Shown: positions 1 to 7,840 of the stretch, piece after piece | Layout of the letters: every line of letters starts with the position of its first letter | How positions within the stretch are numbered: position 1 is the stretch's first letter | Virus record (IMG/VR): IMGVR_UViG_3300027722_000021 | Location: 1-31,761 of that record | DNA: 31,761 bases | Source: a virus | Reading direction: 5' to 3' (one strand) | Translations under genes and position numbers: made by a program | Notes under the pieces: generated by a model | Told to the model about the DNA's origin: nothing | Seen by the model: only the letters and a program-made list of their open reading frames with translations | Database searches by the model: none

Positions 1-13
1 GGGCCGGAGGTTC
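1..13. repeat. Left copy of 13-bp terminal redundancy
   Basis: The first 13 bases (GGGCCGGAGGTTC) are identical to the last 13 of the window. This is what an assembler leaves at the ends of a circular or circularly permuted molecule. It could also reflect a short physical terminal repeat or cohesive end. The small reading frame starting at 31573 continues in frame through the joint and stops at 29-31, which supports a real circular join. Confidence 0.8.
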
Positions 14-77
14 GGCCTCAAATCCTCGTGAAATCATTAGTCCGACCCATTTCCGTTTCCGTTTCTGACCGCGGGGC

Positions 78-641
78 ATGAAGCGTCGAGAGGTCGCCGG
101 CCAGTTGGGGAAAACTATCGACGCCGAACAACTCTGCACGCTCACCGGCCTGACCGATCGCCATCACCGAGGACTCGCACGGGCTGGATGGTTCCCGTCG
201 CCCGTTCGCGGGCAGTACCAGCTCACCTCGACCTTGCAGGGACTTTTCAAGTACTACCGGACCGCAAGCCTCGTGAAGGCCCGGTCCGAGTACGAGACGG
301 CCAGGACGCGGGAAGCCTCCCTGCGGGCGGACCTGATGGAGCTCGAACGGTCCCACAAATCCGGCGACCTGATTCCATCCGACCAGGTCGTGGCAATCGT
401 CCGCGCCGCTTTCCAACCCGTGCGCGAGGCGCTCATCTCCCTGCCGGTTGCGATGGCGGCGCGGACCAATCCATCGGACCCGATGTTCGCCCGCGAGGCC
501 TTGAGCCAATGGACCGATGACGCTCTTAGGACGTGCCGCGAACAAGCCGTGAACGGCAACGGTTCCGCCCATGGCAACCGACGGGGACGTCATTACGGGT
601 CGCCCAAAAAGGCGCACAAGATTGCGGGGGTGCCGGCATGA
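78..641 (+). CDS. terS: Terminase small subunit (Nu1-like)
   Basis: 187 residues. The small terminase recognises phage DNA and recruits the large subunit for packaging. The N-terminal ~50 residues look like a winged-helix DNA-reading domain (DAEQLCTLTGLTDRHHRGL followed by GWFP), as in lambda Nu1. A long charged helix follows at about residues 65-95 (ARSEYETARTREASLRADLMEL), likely for oligomerisation. The region 98-155 (GDLIPSDQVVAIVRAAF) matches the usual Nu1-family middle. Its stop overlaps the ATG of the large terminase (ATGA), the standard order in gpA-type phages. The ribosome site before this ATG is weak. Family assignment is good; the precise DNA target is unknown. Confidence 0.8.
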   Translation: MKRREVAGQLGKTIDAEQLCTLTGLTDRHHRGLARAGWFPSPVRGQYQLTSTLQGLFKYYRTASLVKARSEYETARTREASLRADLMELERSHKSGDLIPSDQVVAIVRAAFQPVREALISLPVAMAARTNPSDPMFAREALSQWTDDALRTCREQAVNGNGSAHGNRRGRHYGSPKKAHKIAGVPA

Positions 642-2533
642 AGCGGGGACACGAATCATTCATCCGCGCCGCCATCGCCCGGTGGTTCGCGCCGCGCCCG
701 ACCGGCACCGCGTCCGCCTGGGCGACTGAACACCTGGTCATCCCGCCGCCGCAGACCCAGAGGCCGGGGCCGTTCAGCCTGGCCGGGTGCGAATACCTGC
801 GCGAGTTCATCGACTGCTTCAGCGACCCCTTCGTGACGGATGTCGTGCTCGTGAGCGGGACCCAGGCCGGCAAGACCACGGGCGTCATGGCGGGTGTCGC
901 GTGGCTCCTGGTCTGTGAGCCGTCCGGGGTCCTCTGGGTCCTCCCGTCCATCGACCTTGCCCGGTCATTCTCGGCCACGCGCTGGATGCCGCTCGCCGAG
1001 GCGACCCCCGCCATTGAAGCCTTGCTCCCGCGCGGCGGCCGCCGGCATGAGTTCGCCAAGAGCGAGCAGCAGATCGGCGGGAGCGTCATCAACTTTGTCG
1101 GCTCGAACAGCCCGGCGAACCTGTCGAGCCGGCCGGCTCGCGTCGTCGTCCTCGATGAGGTGGACAAGTTCCCCTCCGATGGGGGCGACGAGGCCGACGC
1201 CATGACCCTCGCGGACCAACGCGCCAAGAAATTCGATTCGCCCAAGCGGGTCAAAACCTCAAGCCCCACCCTGGCGACTGGCCTCATCTGGCAGGAGTTC
1301 GAGAAGGGCGACCGGCGGCAATGGTTCGTTCCCTGTCCGGCTTGCGGGAAGTTCGTCTTGTTGGCCTGGTCGCCGGCCTTCCTCACGATGGCAGGCACGG
1401 GATCCGAGGCCTTCATCCATTGGGACCAGGCGGCGCGGCGAGAGGGCGGGGGCTGGGACCTGGACCGCGTCGAGCGCAGCGCCCACGCGATATGTCCCCA
1501 TTGCCATGGTGAGATCCGCGACGAGCAGAAGACGCGGATGAACCGGGCCGGCGAGTGGCGCCCAAGCGTGACCAGCGCCTACGGGTTCCGCTCCTACCAT
1601 CTGCCGAGCCTCAACGCGTGTTCGCCGCAGACCTCATTCGGCAAGCTGGCGGTCCAGTTCCTCCAGGCCAAGCGGTCTCTCCTGGGCCTTCAAGGATTCA
1701 TCAACGGCACGCTCGCCCAGGTCTACCAGCGACAGGAGACCGTGGGCGAACGGACCGAGCTCGTCACCGCGAAGCTCGAGGTGTCGGGCGAGTGGAAGAA
1801 GATTCTCTCGGTCGATTGCCAGGCGCGCGCGCCGTACTTCTGGCATGTGGTCCGCGCCTGGACAGAAGGCCGGTCCGAGGCCGTCGCCGCCGGCCCACTG
1901 GATACCTGGGAGGAAATCGAAGCGGTCCAGCGCGAGCACGGGATCCCGCACGTCGGGGTGTTCATCGATTCCGGGTTCGGCGCCCGATCCGATGCCGACG
2001 TGTACTCGGTCTGCGCGCGCCACTGTGAGCTTGAGCCGCGGCCCACCGGCGGGCTCCCGGCGGCGATCGGCTGGCAACCGTGCAAGGGGTTCCCCGGGCG
2101 CAAGCGGTGGAAGGACCAGGCCTCGAACCTTTGGCTGCCTTATTACCTGCGGCCCCTCGACCCGTTCCTCGGGACCTCCCATGCCGGGGAGGTGGAGATG
2201 ATGCTCTTCGAGTTCAGCGCCGACTTCTTCAAGGACATCCTCGAAATGCTCCGTCGCCGGCAGGGCCCGCACCAGTGGAGCGTCCTCGAGGCCGTGGCCG
2301 GCGATGTCTACTGGCGGCACCTGGACGGCGAGAGCAAGGAGCTCGTGAGGAACACCAAGACCGGGCAGACATCCTATGCCTGGAAGCGGCGCTCGGCCCA
2401 CTGGCCGAATCACCTGTTCGACTGTGAGGTGATGCAACTGGCCGCAGCAGCTTTCTATGGGCTGCTCGATCTGGGCCCGGTGGAGGAAGGGAGCGAGCGC
2501 GACACGCTCGCGGAAACTCTCGTCCCGGCATGA
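638..2533 (+). CDS. terL: Terminase large subunit (lambda gpA family)
   Basis: 631 residues, close to lambda gpA (641). This is the ATPase/nuclease motor that pumps DNA into the prohead. The Walker A motif is G74-T81 (GTQAGKTT), Walker B is VVVLDE at 169-174, and a zinc-like CPAC...CPHC pair lies in the middle. The C-terminal nuclease half begins near LSVDCQ (D393 is a candidate metal ligand) and includes VFIDSGF. The ATG at 638 was chosen because it overlaps the small-subunit stop by ATGA; the frame is open further upstream, but that stretch lies inside the small-subunit gene. gpA-type terminases normally cut at cos sites, so the virion DNA may carry cohesive ends. Confidence 0.95.
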   Translation: MKRGHESFIRAAIARWFAPRPTGTASAWATEHLVIPPPQTQRPGPFSLAGCEYLREFIDCFSDPFVTDVVLVSGTQAGKTTGVMAGVAWLLVCEPSGVLWVLPSIDLARSFSATRWMPLAEATPAIEALLPRGGRRHEFAKSEQQIGGSVINFVGSNSPANLSSRPARVVVLDEVDKFPSDGGDEADAMTLADQRAKKFDSPKRVKTSSPTLATGLIWQEFEKGDRRQWFVPCPACGKFVLLAWSPAFLTMAGTGSEAFIHWDQAARREGGGWDLDRVERSAHAICPHCHGEIRDEQKTRMNRAGEWRPSVTSAYGFRSYHLPSLNACSPQTSFGKLAVQFLQAKRSLLGLQGFINGTLAQVYQRQETVGERTELVTAKLEVSGEWKKILSVDCQARAPYFWHVVRAWTEGRSEAVAAGPLDTWEEIEAVQREHGIPHVGVFIDSGFGARSDADVYSVCARHCELEPRPTGGLPAAIGWQPCKGFPGRKRWKDQASNLWLPYYLRPLDPFLGTSHAGEVEMMLFEFSADFFKDILEMLRRRQGPHQWSVLEAVAGDVYWRHLDGESKELVRNTKTGQTSYAWKRRSAHWPNHLFDCEVMQLAAAAFYGLLDLGPVEEGSERDTLAETLVPA

Positions 2534-2742
2534 GTTCAGGCGACACCAACGGGGACGTGCCGCAGTTCTATTCGGCCAAGCAACTGGCCTCCATCTTCCG
2601 CCGGAACACCTCCTGGATTTACGCGGCGAAAAGTCGCGGGTTCGAGATGCCGGGCGGACGGGCGACCGTGGAAGGTTTGGTGCTCTGGCTCTCCCGGAAT
2701 CCGAGGCCGCGGTCGAGAAGGGCCTGGAACGGGCGCGAATGA
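2530..2742 (+). CDS. Small helix-turn-helix protein
   Basis: 70 residues, starting at an ATGA overlap with the large terminase stop. The segment FYSAKQLASIFRRNTSWIY, followed by GGRATVEGLVLWLSRNP, reads like a MerR/excisionase-type winged HTH of the kind that introduces short DNA-binding proteins. The C-terminus is arginine-rich (PRPRSRRAWNGRE). Between terminase and portal it could be a structural protein or a regulator co-transcribed with late genes; the sequence does not decide. No named family is recognised with certainty. Confidence 0.65.
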   Translation: MSSGDTNGDVPQFYSAKQLASIFRRNTSWIYAAKSRGFEMPGGRATVEGLVLWLSRNPRPRSRRAWNGRE

Positions 2743-2792
2743 GCTACTAGCGACGTTGCGTCCCAGGCGTTTAGCAAGGCACCGATATCTTC

Positions 2793-3191
2793 GTGCCGGT
2801 CACCGCTGCCCTTCGGAGAGCCTATTTACGCAATGCCTGCAGGGCATCCAAGGCGGCAAACCTCCCCTTGGATGAGTACCTGGAAGGTGTCCAGGCCAAG
2901 AACCCCGCCCTGACCGGCCGGCCCCTGATTCAGTCCTCGAGCTACGGCGGTCAATCGTCCTCCTACTTCACTCCCGGGGAGGATGGCGGGATGACTCCCA
3001 GCGACCAGGCGGAGCTGATTGAATTGGCTCTCGAGTGGCTGCCTTGCATTGAAGCCTCGCTCGAGGATGAACTGGGACGGCCCCCGACCCATGACGAGAT
3101 TTGCGCGGCCCTGATCTCGAGTGTTCTCCCGGGGCTCACCGAGGTGAGGAATGACTACTCTGCCCTGCGTTCCGGGTGCGGGTGCTTCTGA
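2793..3191 (+). CDS. Hypothetical protein in the gpW (head completion) position
   Basis: 132 residues from a GTG start; no better in-frame start lies nearby and no strong ribosome site is visible. It lies between terminase and portal, where lambda-type phages keep the head-completion protein gpW. The middle (GRPLIQSSSYGGQSSSYF) loosely resembles the Ser/Gly/aromatic loop of gpW-like proteins. It is followed by an acidic helical half (SDQAELIELALEWLPCIEASLEDELG) and a Cys-Gly-Cys end. It is longer than gpW (68 residues), so the role is inferred from position only. Its last 41 bases overlap an upstream extension of the portal frame that is probably not used. Confidence 0.55.
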   Translation: MPVTAALRRAYLRNACRASKAANLPLDEYLEGVQAKNPALTGRPLIQSSSYGGQSSSYFTPGEDGGMTPSDQAELIELALEWLPCIEASLEDELGRPPTHDEICAALISSVLPGLTEVRNDYSALRSGCGCF

Positions 3192-3204
3192 CGAACACGA
3201 GCCC

Positions 3205-4698
3205 ATGTTCGACAGCCTCCGTCAGAAAGCCAGGGCCTGGTTAGGACTCAAGAATCGGTACGAGGGCGCCCAGCACTCCATCGACCGGGCCTGGATCCCG
3301 AACGTCCTGCAGCCGCCCCGGCTGGACCTCTCCTCGATGGCGCGGACGGCGCTCCAGTCCAAGGCCCGCTACTGGGAAAAGAACTCTGCCCTCCTGACCA
3401 GGATGGGGGACCTGTTCGAATCATATACGGTCGGCACTGGCCTGGTGCTACAGCCCGCGAGTTCGTCCCCGGAATTCAACGCGGCCGCGAAAGACTATTG
3501 GGCGGAGTGGTCGAGAATGCCCGACATCGGATCGCGCGCGCCTTTCGGCCTCCTTCAATCGGTCATCGCGCGGGCCTACTTCGTCGACGGCGAATCGTTC
3601 GTCCTCCTGGTCAAGGACGAGAATGGCAACCCGCGCATCCAGATCCTCGAGGCGCAACAGGTGAAGACGCCGCAGGACAAGGCCGACTCACCCCTCCTGG
3701 TGGATGGGGTTGTGATCAACAAGCCCGGGATGCCGCAGGCCTACTACGTCGACACCAGCCCGGACCCGATCCCGGCCGCCGACGTGGTGCATGTCTTCGA
3801 GCCCAAACGCGCCGGCGATGTTCGCGGCCGGCCCTTCCTTCACGCGGTCCTGAATGACCTCGGGGACCTCGAGGAGGTCCAGATCTTGACCAAACAATGC
3901 GTCAAGAATGACGCCACCCTCTGGAGCATCATCAAGACGGCGACCGGGGAACTGACCCCAGCCATGATGCGGGCCGCGAAGTTCGGGATGGTGAAGCCAT
4001 CAGCTCCGGGTGCGGCGGGATCGAACTGCCCGACTCAAGAGGCGCACGCCTATTACAACGGGGTGTTCGGGTCCACCGCGAAAGTCATCCGAACCTCCGA
4101 CAGTTGGGAGAGCTACCACTCAGACCGGCCTTCCACGAATGCGCAGGCATTCATGCGGGGCCTCGCCGAGAAGGTCGCCGCGGGCACGGGCTTCCCCCTC
4201 GTCCTGGTCCTCCCGGAGAGCCTCCAGGGCACTGTCGCCCGCGGGACCTACGAGATGGCGAACATGTGGTTCCGAGGCAAGTCCCTCGTCCTCGCGCACA
4301 ACTTCGCGGCCATCTACGAATACGTGATTGCCGCCGCGCGGTTCAAGGTGCCGGCCTTGCGCGATCCGCCGGACGACTGGCGCAGGGTCACGATTCGCCC
4401 GCCCCGCAGCATCAACGTCGATCCGGGCCGCAGGAGCACAGCCGCCATCAATGAGCTCAAAGCCGGGGTCACGAATTACGAGATCCTTTACAGCGAGCTC
4501 GGTCTCGATTGGCGGCAGGAGTTCGGGAAGCTCAAGGAGCAGCAGGACTACGCCAAGGAGATCGGGCTGACCCTCGAGATGCCTGGCCTCGAGGAACTGC
4601 CGCCTGACGACCCGCCGCCTGGGACCGAGGACGACCCGCTGGACGAGCCCCCCCCGAAGCCAGGAGACGAAGAGGACGAGGAAGAGGTGGCGCCATGA
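3205..4698 (+). CDS. Portal protein (lambda gpB family)
   Basis: 497 residues from the ATG at 3205 (MFDSLRQKARAWLG). The frame is open back to 3151 but would overlap the preceding gene. Typical lambda-family features are the N-terminal YEGAQ segment, the LTRMGDLFESYTVGTGLVLQP stretch, the VDGESFVLLV strand and the VVHVFEPKRAGDVRGRPFL block. The C-terminus is a long acidic/proline tail (DEPPPKPGDEEDEEEVAP). The portal forms the dodecameric vertex ring through which DNA enters and to which the tail joins. It overlaps the protease start by ATGA. Confidence 0.93.
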   Translation: MFDSLRQKARAWLGLKNRYEGAQHSIDRAWIPNVLQPPRLDLSSMARTALQSKARYWEKNSALLTRMGDLFESYTVGTGLVLQPASSSPEFNAAAKDYWAEWSRMPDIGSRAPFGLLQSVIARAYFVDGESFVLLVKDENGNPRIQILEAQQVKTPQDKADSPLLVDGVVINKPGMPQAYYVDTSPDPIPAADVVHVFEPKRAGDVRGRPFLHAVLNDLGDLEEVQILTKQCVKNDATLWSIIKTATGELTPAMMRAAKFGMVKPSAPGAAGSNCPTQEAHAYYNGVFGSTAKVIRTSDSWESYHSDRPSTNAQAFMRGLAEKVAAGTGFPLVLVLPESLQGTVARGTYEMANMWFRGKSLVLAHNFAAIYEYVIAAARFKVPALRDPPDDWRRVTIRPPRSINVDPGRRSTAAINELKAGVTNYEILYSELGLDWRQEFGKLKEQQDYAKEIGLTLEMPGLEELPPDDPPPGTEDDPLDEPPPKPGDEEDEEEVAP

Positions 4699-5774
4699 TC
4701 GAGATCCTTCTCGTCGGGGAGGTCGGCAACCCGAACGACGGGATGACGGCGTCAGAATTTGCGCGGCAACTCCGAGCCGCCAAGGGCGAGGCAGTCACCA
4801 TCCGCATTGCGAGTCCCGGCGGCGACCTGTTCCAGGGCCTCGCGATGTACGACTACCTCCGCAGCCTGCCGGAGACGACAGTGGTGATCGATGGAGTCGC
4901 GGCATCGATCGCCACCATCGTCGCCCTGGGGGCGCGCCGCGTGGTCATGCCCGCGAACGCCATGCTGATGGTGCACGCGCCGCGCGCGGAAAAGGACGGG
5001 GTCGCCGAGGAATTGCGTAGCACGGCGGACCTCCTCGACGGCATGGCGGCCAGGCTCGCCGCCATCATCGCCATGGAGACGGGGGCCCCCCTCGAGCAGG
5101 CGAAAGCCTGGCTGGAGGCCGAGACCTGGTTCAGCGCCGAGGAGGCGCTCGCCGCCGGTTTCATCGATGAGGTCGGCGCTGCCACCCCTGTCCGCAATCA
5201 AATCAATCTCTGTCGCCTCGGCAACGTGCCGGACCGGGTGAGCAGAGTTCTCACTGAGTCGGCACGCATCCCCACAATTCCCATGACCAAACTCCTTACC
5301 GCGCTGAACGACCTCCGGCTCGTCAATTGCGGCTGTGGTGGCGGCGCTGCTGCCCCGAACGAAGACGACGTTGTCAGCCAACTCAAGGCGAGCATCGCCG
5401 CCCTGGCTGCCGAACGTGACACCATCAAGGCAAAGCTCGAGGCCACCGAGACTGAACTGCAAGGGCTCAAGGGCCAGTCCGCGACCACGCTGCAAAACCG
5501 CGCCGCCATTGCCGTCGATACCGCGATTGCCGATGGCCGGCTAGCGCCCGCGCTCAAGGACTCGATGGTCGCCGCCTATGTCGCCAATGAGTTGCCCACG
5601 GTGAAGGCCCTGGCGGATCTCCCGAGGACCTCGGCGGGGACGGCCCCGGTCGCGCGCGGTTCCTCCACCGATGACGCGAATACCTTGAGGGCGCGCATAG
5701 ACAGCGAACCGGATGCGAGGAAGCGCCTCGCCATGCGGATCGGGAATTGGGACGCCCTCGTGGCGGCCGGCTGA
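4695..5774 (+). CDS. Head maturation protease (ClpP/S49 fold) with scaffold-like C-terminus
   Basis: 359 residues. Residues 1-165 form a ClpP-type serine protease: SPGGDLFQGLAMYDYL, the nucleophile in GVAASIA (S71), the histidine in LMVHAPR (H94) and a likely aspartate at D115. Residues ~197-359 differ in character: a short CGCGGG linker, then a coiled coil (SQLKASIAALAAERDTIKAK) and a helical C-terminal segment like prohead scaffolds. This matches the lambda C/Nu3 layout, where the scaffold is the C-terminal part of the protease. An in-frame ATG at 5283 (MTKLLTALNDL) lies at the domain border and could give a separate scaffold, although no good ribosome site precedes it. It sits between portal and capsid genes as expected. 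Confidence 0.9.
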   Translation: MIEILLVGEVGNPNDGMTASEFARQLRAAKGEAVTIRIASPGGDLFQGLAMYDYLRSLPETTVVIDGVAASIATIVALGARRVVMPANAMLMVHAPRAEKDGVAEELRSTADLLDGMAARLAAIIAMETGAPLEQAKAWLEAETWFSAEEALAAGFIDEVGAATPVRNQINLCRLGNVPDRVSRVLTESARIPTIPMTKLLTALNDLRLVNCGCGGGAAAPNEDDVVSQLKASIAALAAERDTIKAKLEATETELQGLKGQSATTLQNRAAIAVDTAIADGRLAPALKDSMVAAYVANELPTVKALADLPRTSAGTAPVARGSSTDDANTLRARIDSEPDARKRLAMRIGNWDALVAAG

Positions 5775-5828
5775 TTCTCCGCCCCTCCCTACTAGAAAAG
5801 AAGAGTTCACCTCCAACGACACCCCTCC

Positions 5829-6713
5829 ATGCCAAACACCTTTCCCGCCGCGCTCATCTGCAGCGTCTGCTGCGACGTTGCACTCACCGGCATCTGCCAG
5901 ATCCTGGCGCCCCTCACGAACTTTGCGAACGATTGCTCGAGCGATCCCCTTGCCCCCGGCAAACCCGTGGTCGTGCCGGTGGCTACTGCCGGCAGCAATA
6001 CCCTGACGAACCCCTCCGATTTCGAGCAGGGCGACGGCACGCTTGAGAGCCGTACTATCACCCCGGACTACGTCAGCCAGCCCTTCCACATCACGGCTCA
6101 ACAGTATCAGCAGGGCTACAGGCTGGAACAACTGGCCAAGATCAACGCGGAAGTTTTTGCCGCGGCCATCTGGGCGAAGGTCATGCCCCTCATCAAGAAC
6201 GCCGCGGCCCATGTCCCGCCCGCTCCTCCCACGGGTTTCCCGCTTGCCAATGTTCACGTCCAGGGAATCGCCGGCTTCACCCCGGCCACGGTCGGCGTCC
6301 TCTATGGGCTCCTCAAGTGCATGCCCAAGCACCTGATCCTCGATCCCGCTGCGATGTCGAAACTCCTCTACGTGGCCGGGGGGTGCTGCTTCCCGATGGG
6401 TGGATCCGGCCCGACCGGATTCGGTTTCCAGACCATTACCGAGCACACGCAATGGGCGGGAGCGGACGCGAACACCTACGGATTCGCCTTCTGCCGCGAG
6501 GCCATCGCAGTCGTGTCCGGAGTGCCAGTGAGCCCGCCCGAATGCGGGCAAATGATCGCTCAACGGAGCGTCACCCTGCCGGGTTCCGGGCTGACGGTTC
6601 AGTTCAACATGTGGTGCTCGAGCAAGACCCGGTCCGTCTGGGGCTCTTACGACATCATGTTCGGCGCCGCCCTCGGCGTCCCCTGCAAGGGCGTCCTCCT
6701 CAAGAGCGCGTAA
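5829..6713 (+). CDS. Major capsid protein
   Basis: 294 residues. Assigned by position directly after the protease-scaffold gene, by size, and by the domain flow: an N-terminal arm, FEQGDGTLESRTITPDYVSQPFHI (E-loop-like), a helix containing AKINAEVFAAAIWAKVMPLI (spine), then a mixed C-terminal half ending MFGAALGVPCKGVLLKS. It should form the HK97-fold shell. It is odd in having 12 cysteines (C11, C14, C15, C23, C36 near the N-terminus, then paired CC in GGCCFPMGG and others), far more than usual for phage capsids. The exact capsid family is not certain from reading alone. Confidence 0.82.
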   Translation: MPNTFPAALICSVCCDVALTGICQILAPLTNFANDCSSDPLAPGKPVVVPVATAGSNTLTNPSDFEQGDGTLESRTITPDYVSQPFHITAQQYQQGYRLEQLAKINAEVFAAAIWAKVMPLIKNAAAHVPPAPPTGFPLANVHVQGIAGFTPATVGVLYGLLKCMPKHLILDPAAMSKLLYVAGGCCFPMGGSGPTGFGFQTITEHTQWAGADANTYGFAFCREAIAVVSGVPVSPPECGQMIAQRSVTLPGSGLTVQFNMWCSSKTRSVWGSYDIMFGAALGVPCKGVLLKSA

Positions 6714-6735
6714 CGGCTCAAGGGGACCTTCGTCC

Positions 6736-7170
6736 ATGAGCCAGGCGCGCGAGTTGCTGGACGCGGGCTGGGCCGTGTCCATGGAAGAATTCGCCATCCC
6801 CTTTACGGTGGATGGCTACGGCGCCCATTCATTCTCGGGCCTGTGCGACGAGGTGCGCTACTCGAATGAACTGGGGGCCGGCGGCTTTGCCCTCGACGCC
6901 GATGCGACGATCGGCGTCGAGGTGTCGGAATTTGCAGCCGTCGGCCTGACTCCCTACCCCGGAATGCGGATGCAGGTCTATGGGGTCAACTTCATCGTGG
7001 ATCGGGTCGGCAAGAACGATCACCGCTGGAATCTGACGCTCGAGGAAGCCCAGACGAAGAAGGCCCCTGCCGGTCCGCCTCGCATCATCGTGAGCGCACC
7101 AGGATCCCGGGCAAGCCGCCTGATCCCGACCCGGGCCCTGATCTCTCAACCCTCTCCTCCGACAACCTAG
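6736..7170 (+). CDS. Head-tail joining candidate
   Basis: 144 residues directly after the capsid gene. The core (FSGLCDEVRYSNELGAGGF through YPGMRMQVYGVNFIVDRVGKNDHRWNLTLEE) is rich in beta-strands and resembles small head-tail connectors (FII-like) that begin with a recessed loop and end in a strand pair. A proline/serine-rich unstructured tail follows (~residues 115-144). No catalytic motif is present. The function is inferred from gene order and general shape; a minor capsid or decoration role is equally possible. Confidence 0.6.
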   Translation: MSQARELLDAGWAVSMEEFAIPFTVDGYGAHSFSGLCDEVRYSNELGAGGFALDADATIGVEVSEFAAVGLTPYPGMRMQVYGVNFIVDRVGKNDHRWNLTLEEAQTKKAPAGPPRIIVSAPGSRASRLIPTRALISQPSPPTT

Positions 7171-7171
7171 A

Positions 7172-7840
7172 ATGGCCACCGTTTCCGGCAGCGTCACGAC
7201 TCACGATGGCAACCCCTATGTGGGGGAGGTCCGCTTCGACAACTTGAGCGCGCCGTCCGTCGTCGGCGCGGACGTGGTCGTGGGCATCCATGACGGGTTC
7301 AGGGTCCTCACCGACAGCTCCGGCCGGTTCAGCACGACATTGAGGGCCGGCTATTACCTGGTGTCGATCGCGGCGGCGAAGGCCTTCCGCACGTCGGTCC
7401 CCGACGATGGCGGCACCTACGACCTGGGAAGGATCGGGGTGCCGGGCCTGCCGCACTACCCTGGCATCGGAACGCAAACCGCGATGCCGGTCTTTTGGGG
7501 CAAGAACGATCTGCCCAACCTGGTCCTGGCTTCCGACGTCGAAGGCCTGGGCTCCTCGAGGAGCCAGACGAGCGCCAAGAACAGCTACGACTTCCCAATC
7601 ACTTCTGCGCCCGAGTACTCATACCTCGCCATCCCTGCGACCTGGCAGGGCCCGGTCGCTCCCAATGGGATCCTGATTAACGGATTTCCCGCCGTGATGG
7701 CGGGACCAGGCGAGGCCTACGGGACCGAGGAAGCCTCCGGCTACTGGCGCGAGAAGGTCGTCGTTCAATCCCTCGTTTACGCCCTCTACCGGCTCGCCAA
7801 TCCAACGACGGGTTCGTTCTCCATGAACGTCATCCTATGA
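7172..7840 (+). CDS. Virion surface protein with Ig-like/carboxypeptidase-regulatory-like N-terminus
   Basis: 222 residues starting two bases after the previous stop. Residues 1-75 (ATVSGSVTTHDGNPYVGEVRF ... LTDSSGRFSTTLRAGYYLVSI) follow the pattern of a carboxypeptidase-regulatory-like or Ig-like beta-sandwich, common on phage surface proteins. The rest is Gly/Pro/aromatic-rich with no family I recognise. It precedes and overlaps (ATGA) the large SGNH fibre gene, so it is likely a fibre adaptor or decoration protein. There is no signal peptide. Confidence 0.6.
   Translation: MATVSGSVTTHDGNPYVGEVRFDNLSAPSVVGADVVVGIHDGFRVLTDSSGRFSTTLRAGYYLVSIAAAKAFRTSVPDDGGTYDLGRIGVPGLPHYPGIGTQTAMPVFWGKNDLPNLVLASDVEGLGSSRSQTSAKNSYDFPITSAPEYSYLAIPATWQGPVAPNGILINGFPAVMAGPGEAYGTEEASGYWREKVVVQSLVYALYRLANPTTGSFSMNVIL

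Noticed and set aside
1634-2437. Long - strand open frame opposite the terminase gene
   Set aside because: Shadow of codon bias in GC-rich DNA; the + strand has a fully supported terminase.
5541-6797. 418-codon - strand open frame opposite protease/capsid genes
   Set aside because: Antisense to well-supported structural genes, no start signal and no recognisable domain.
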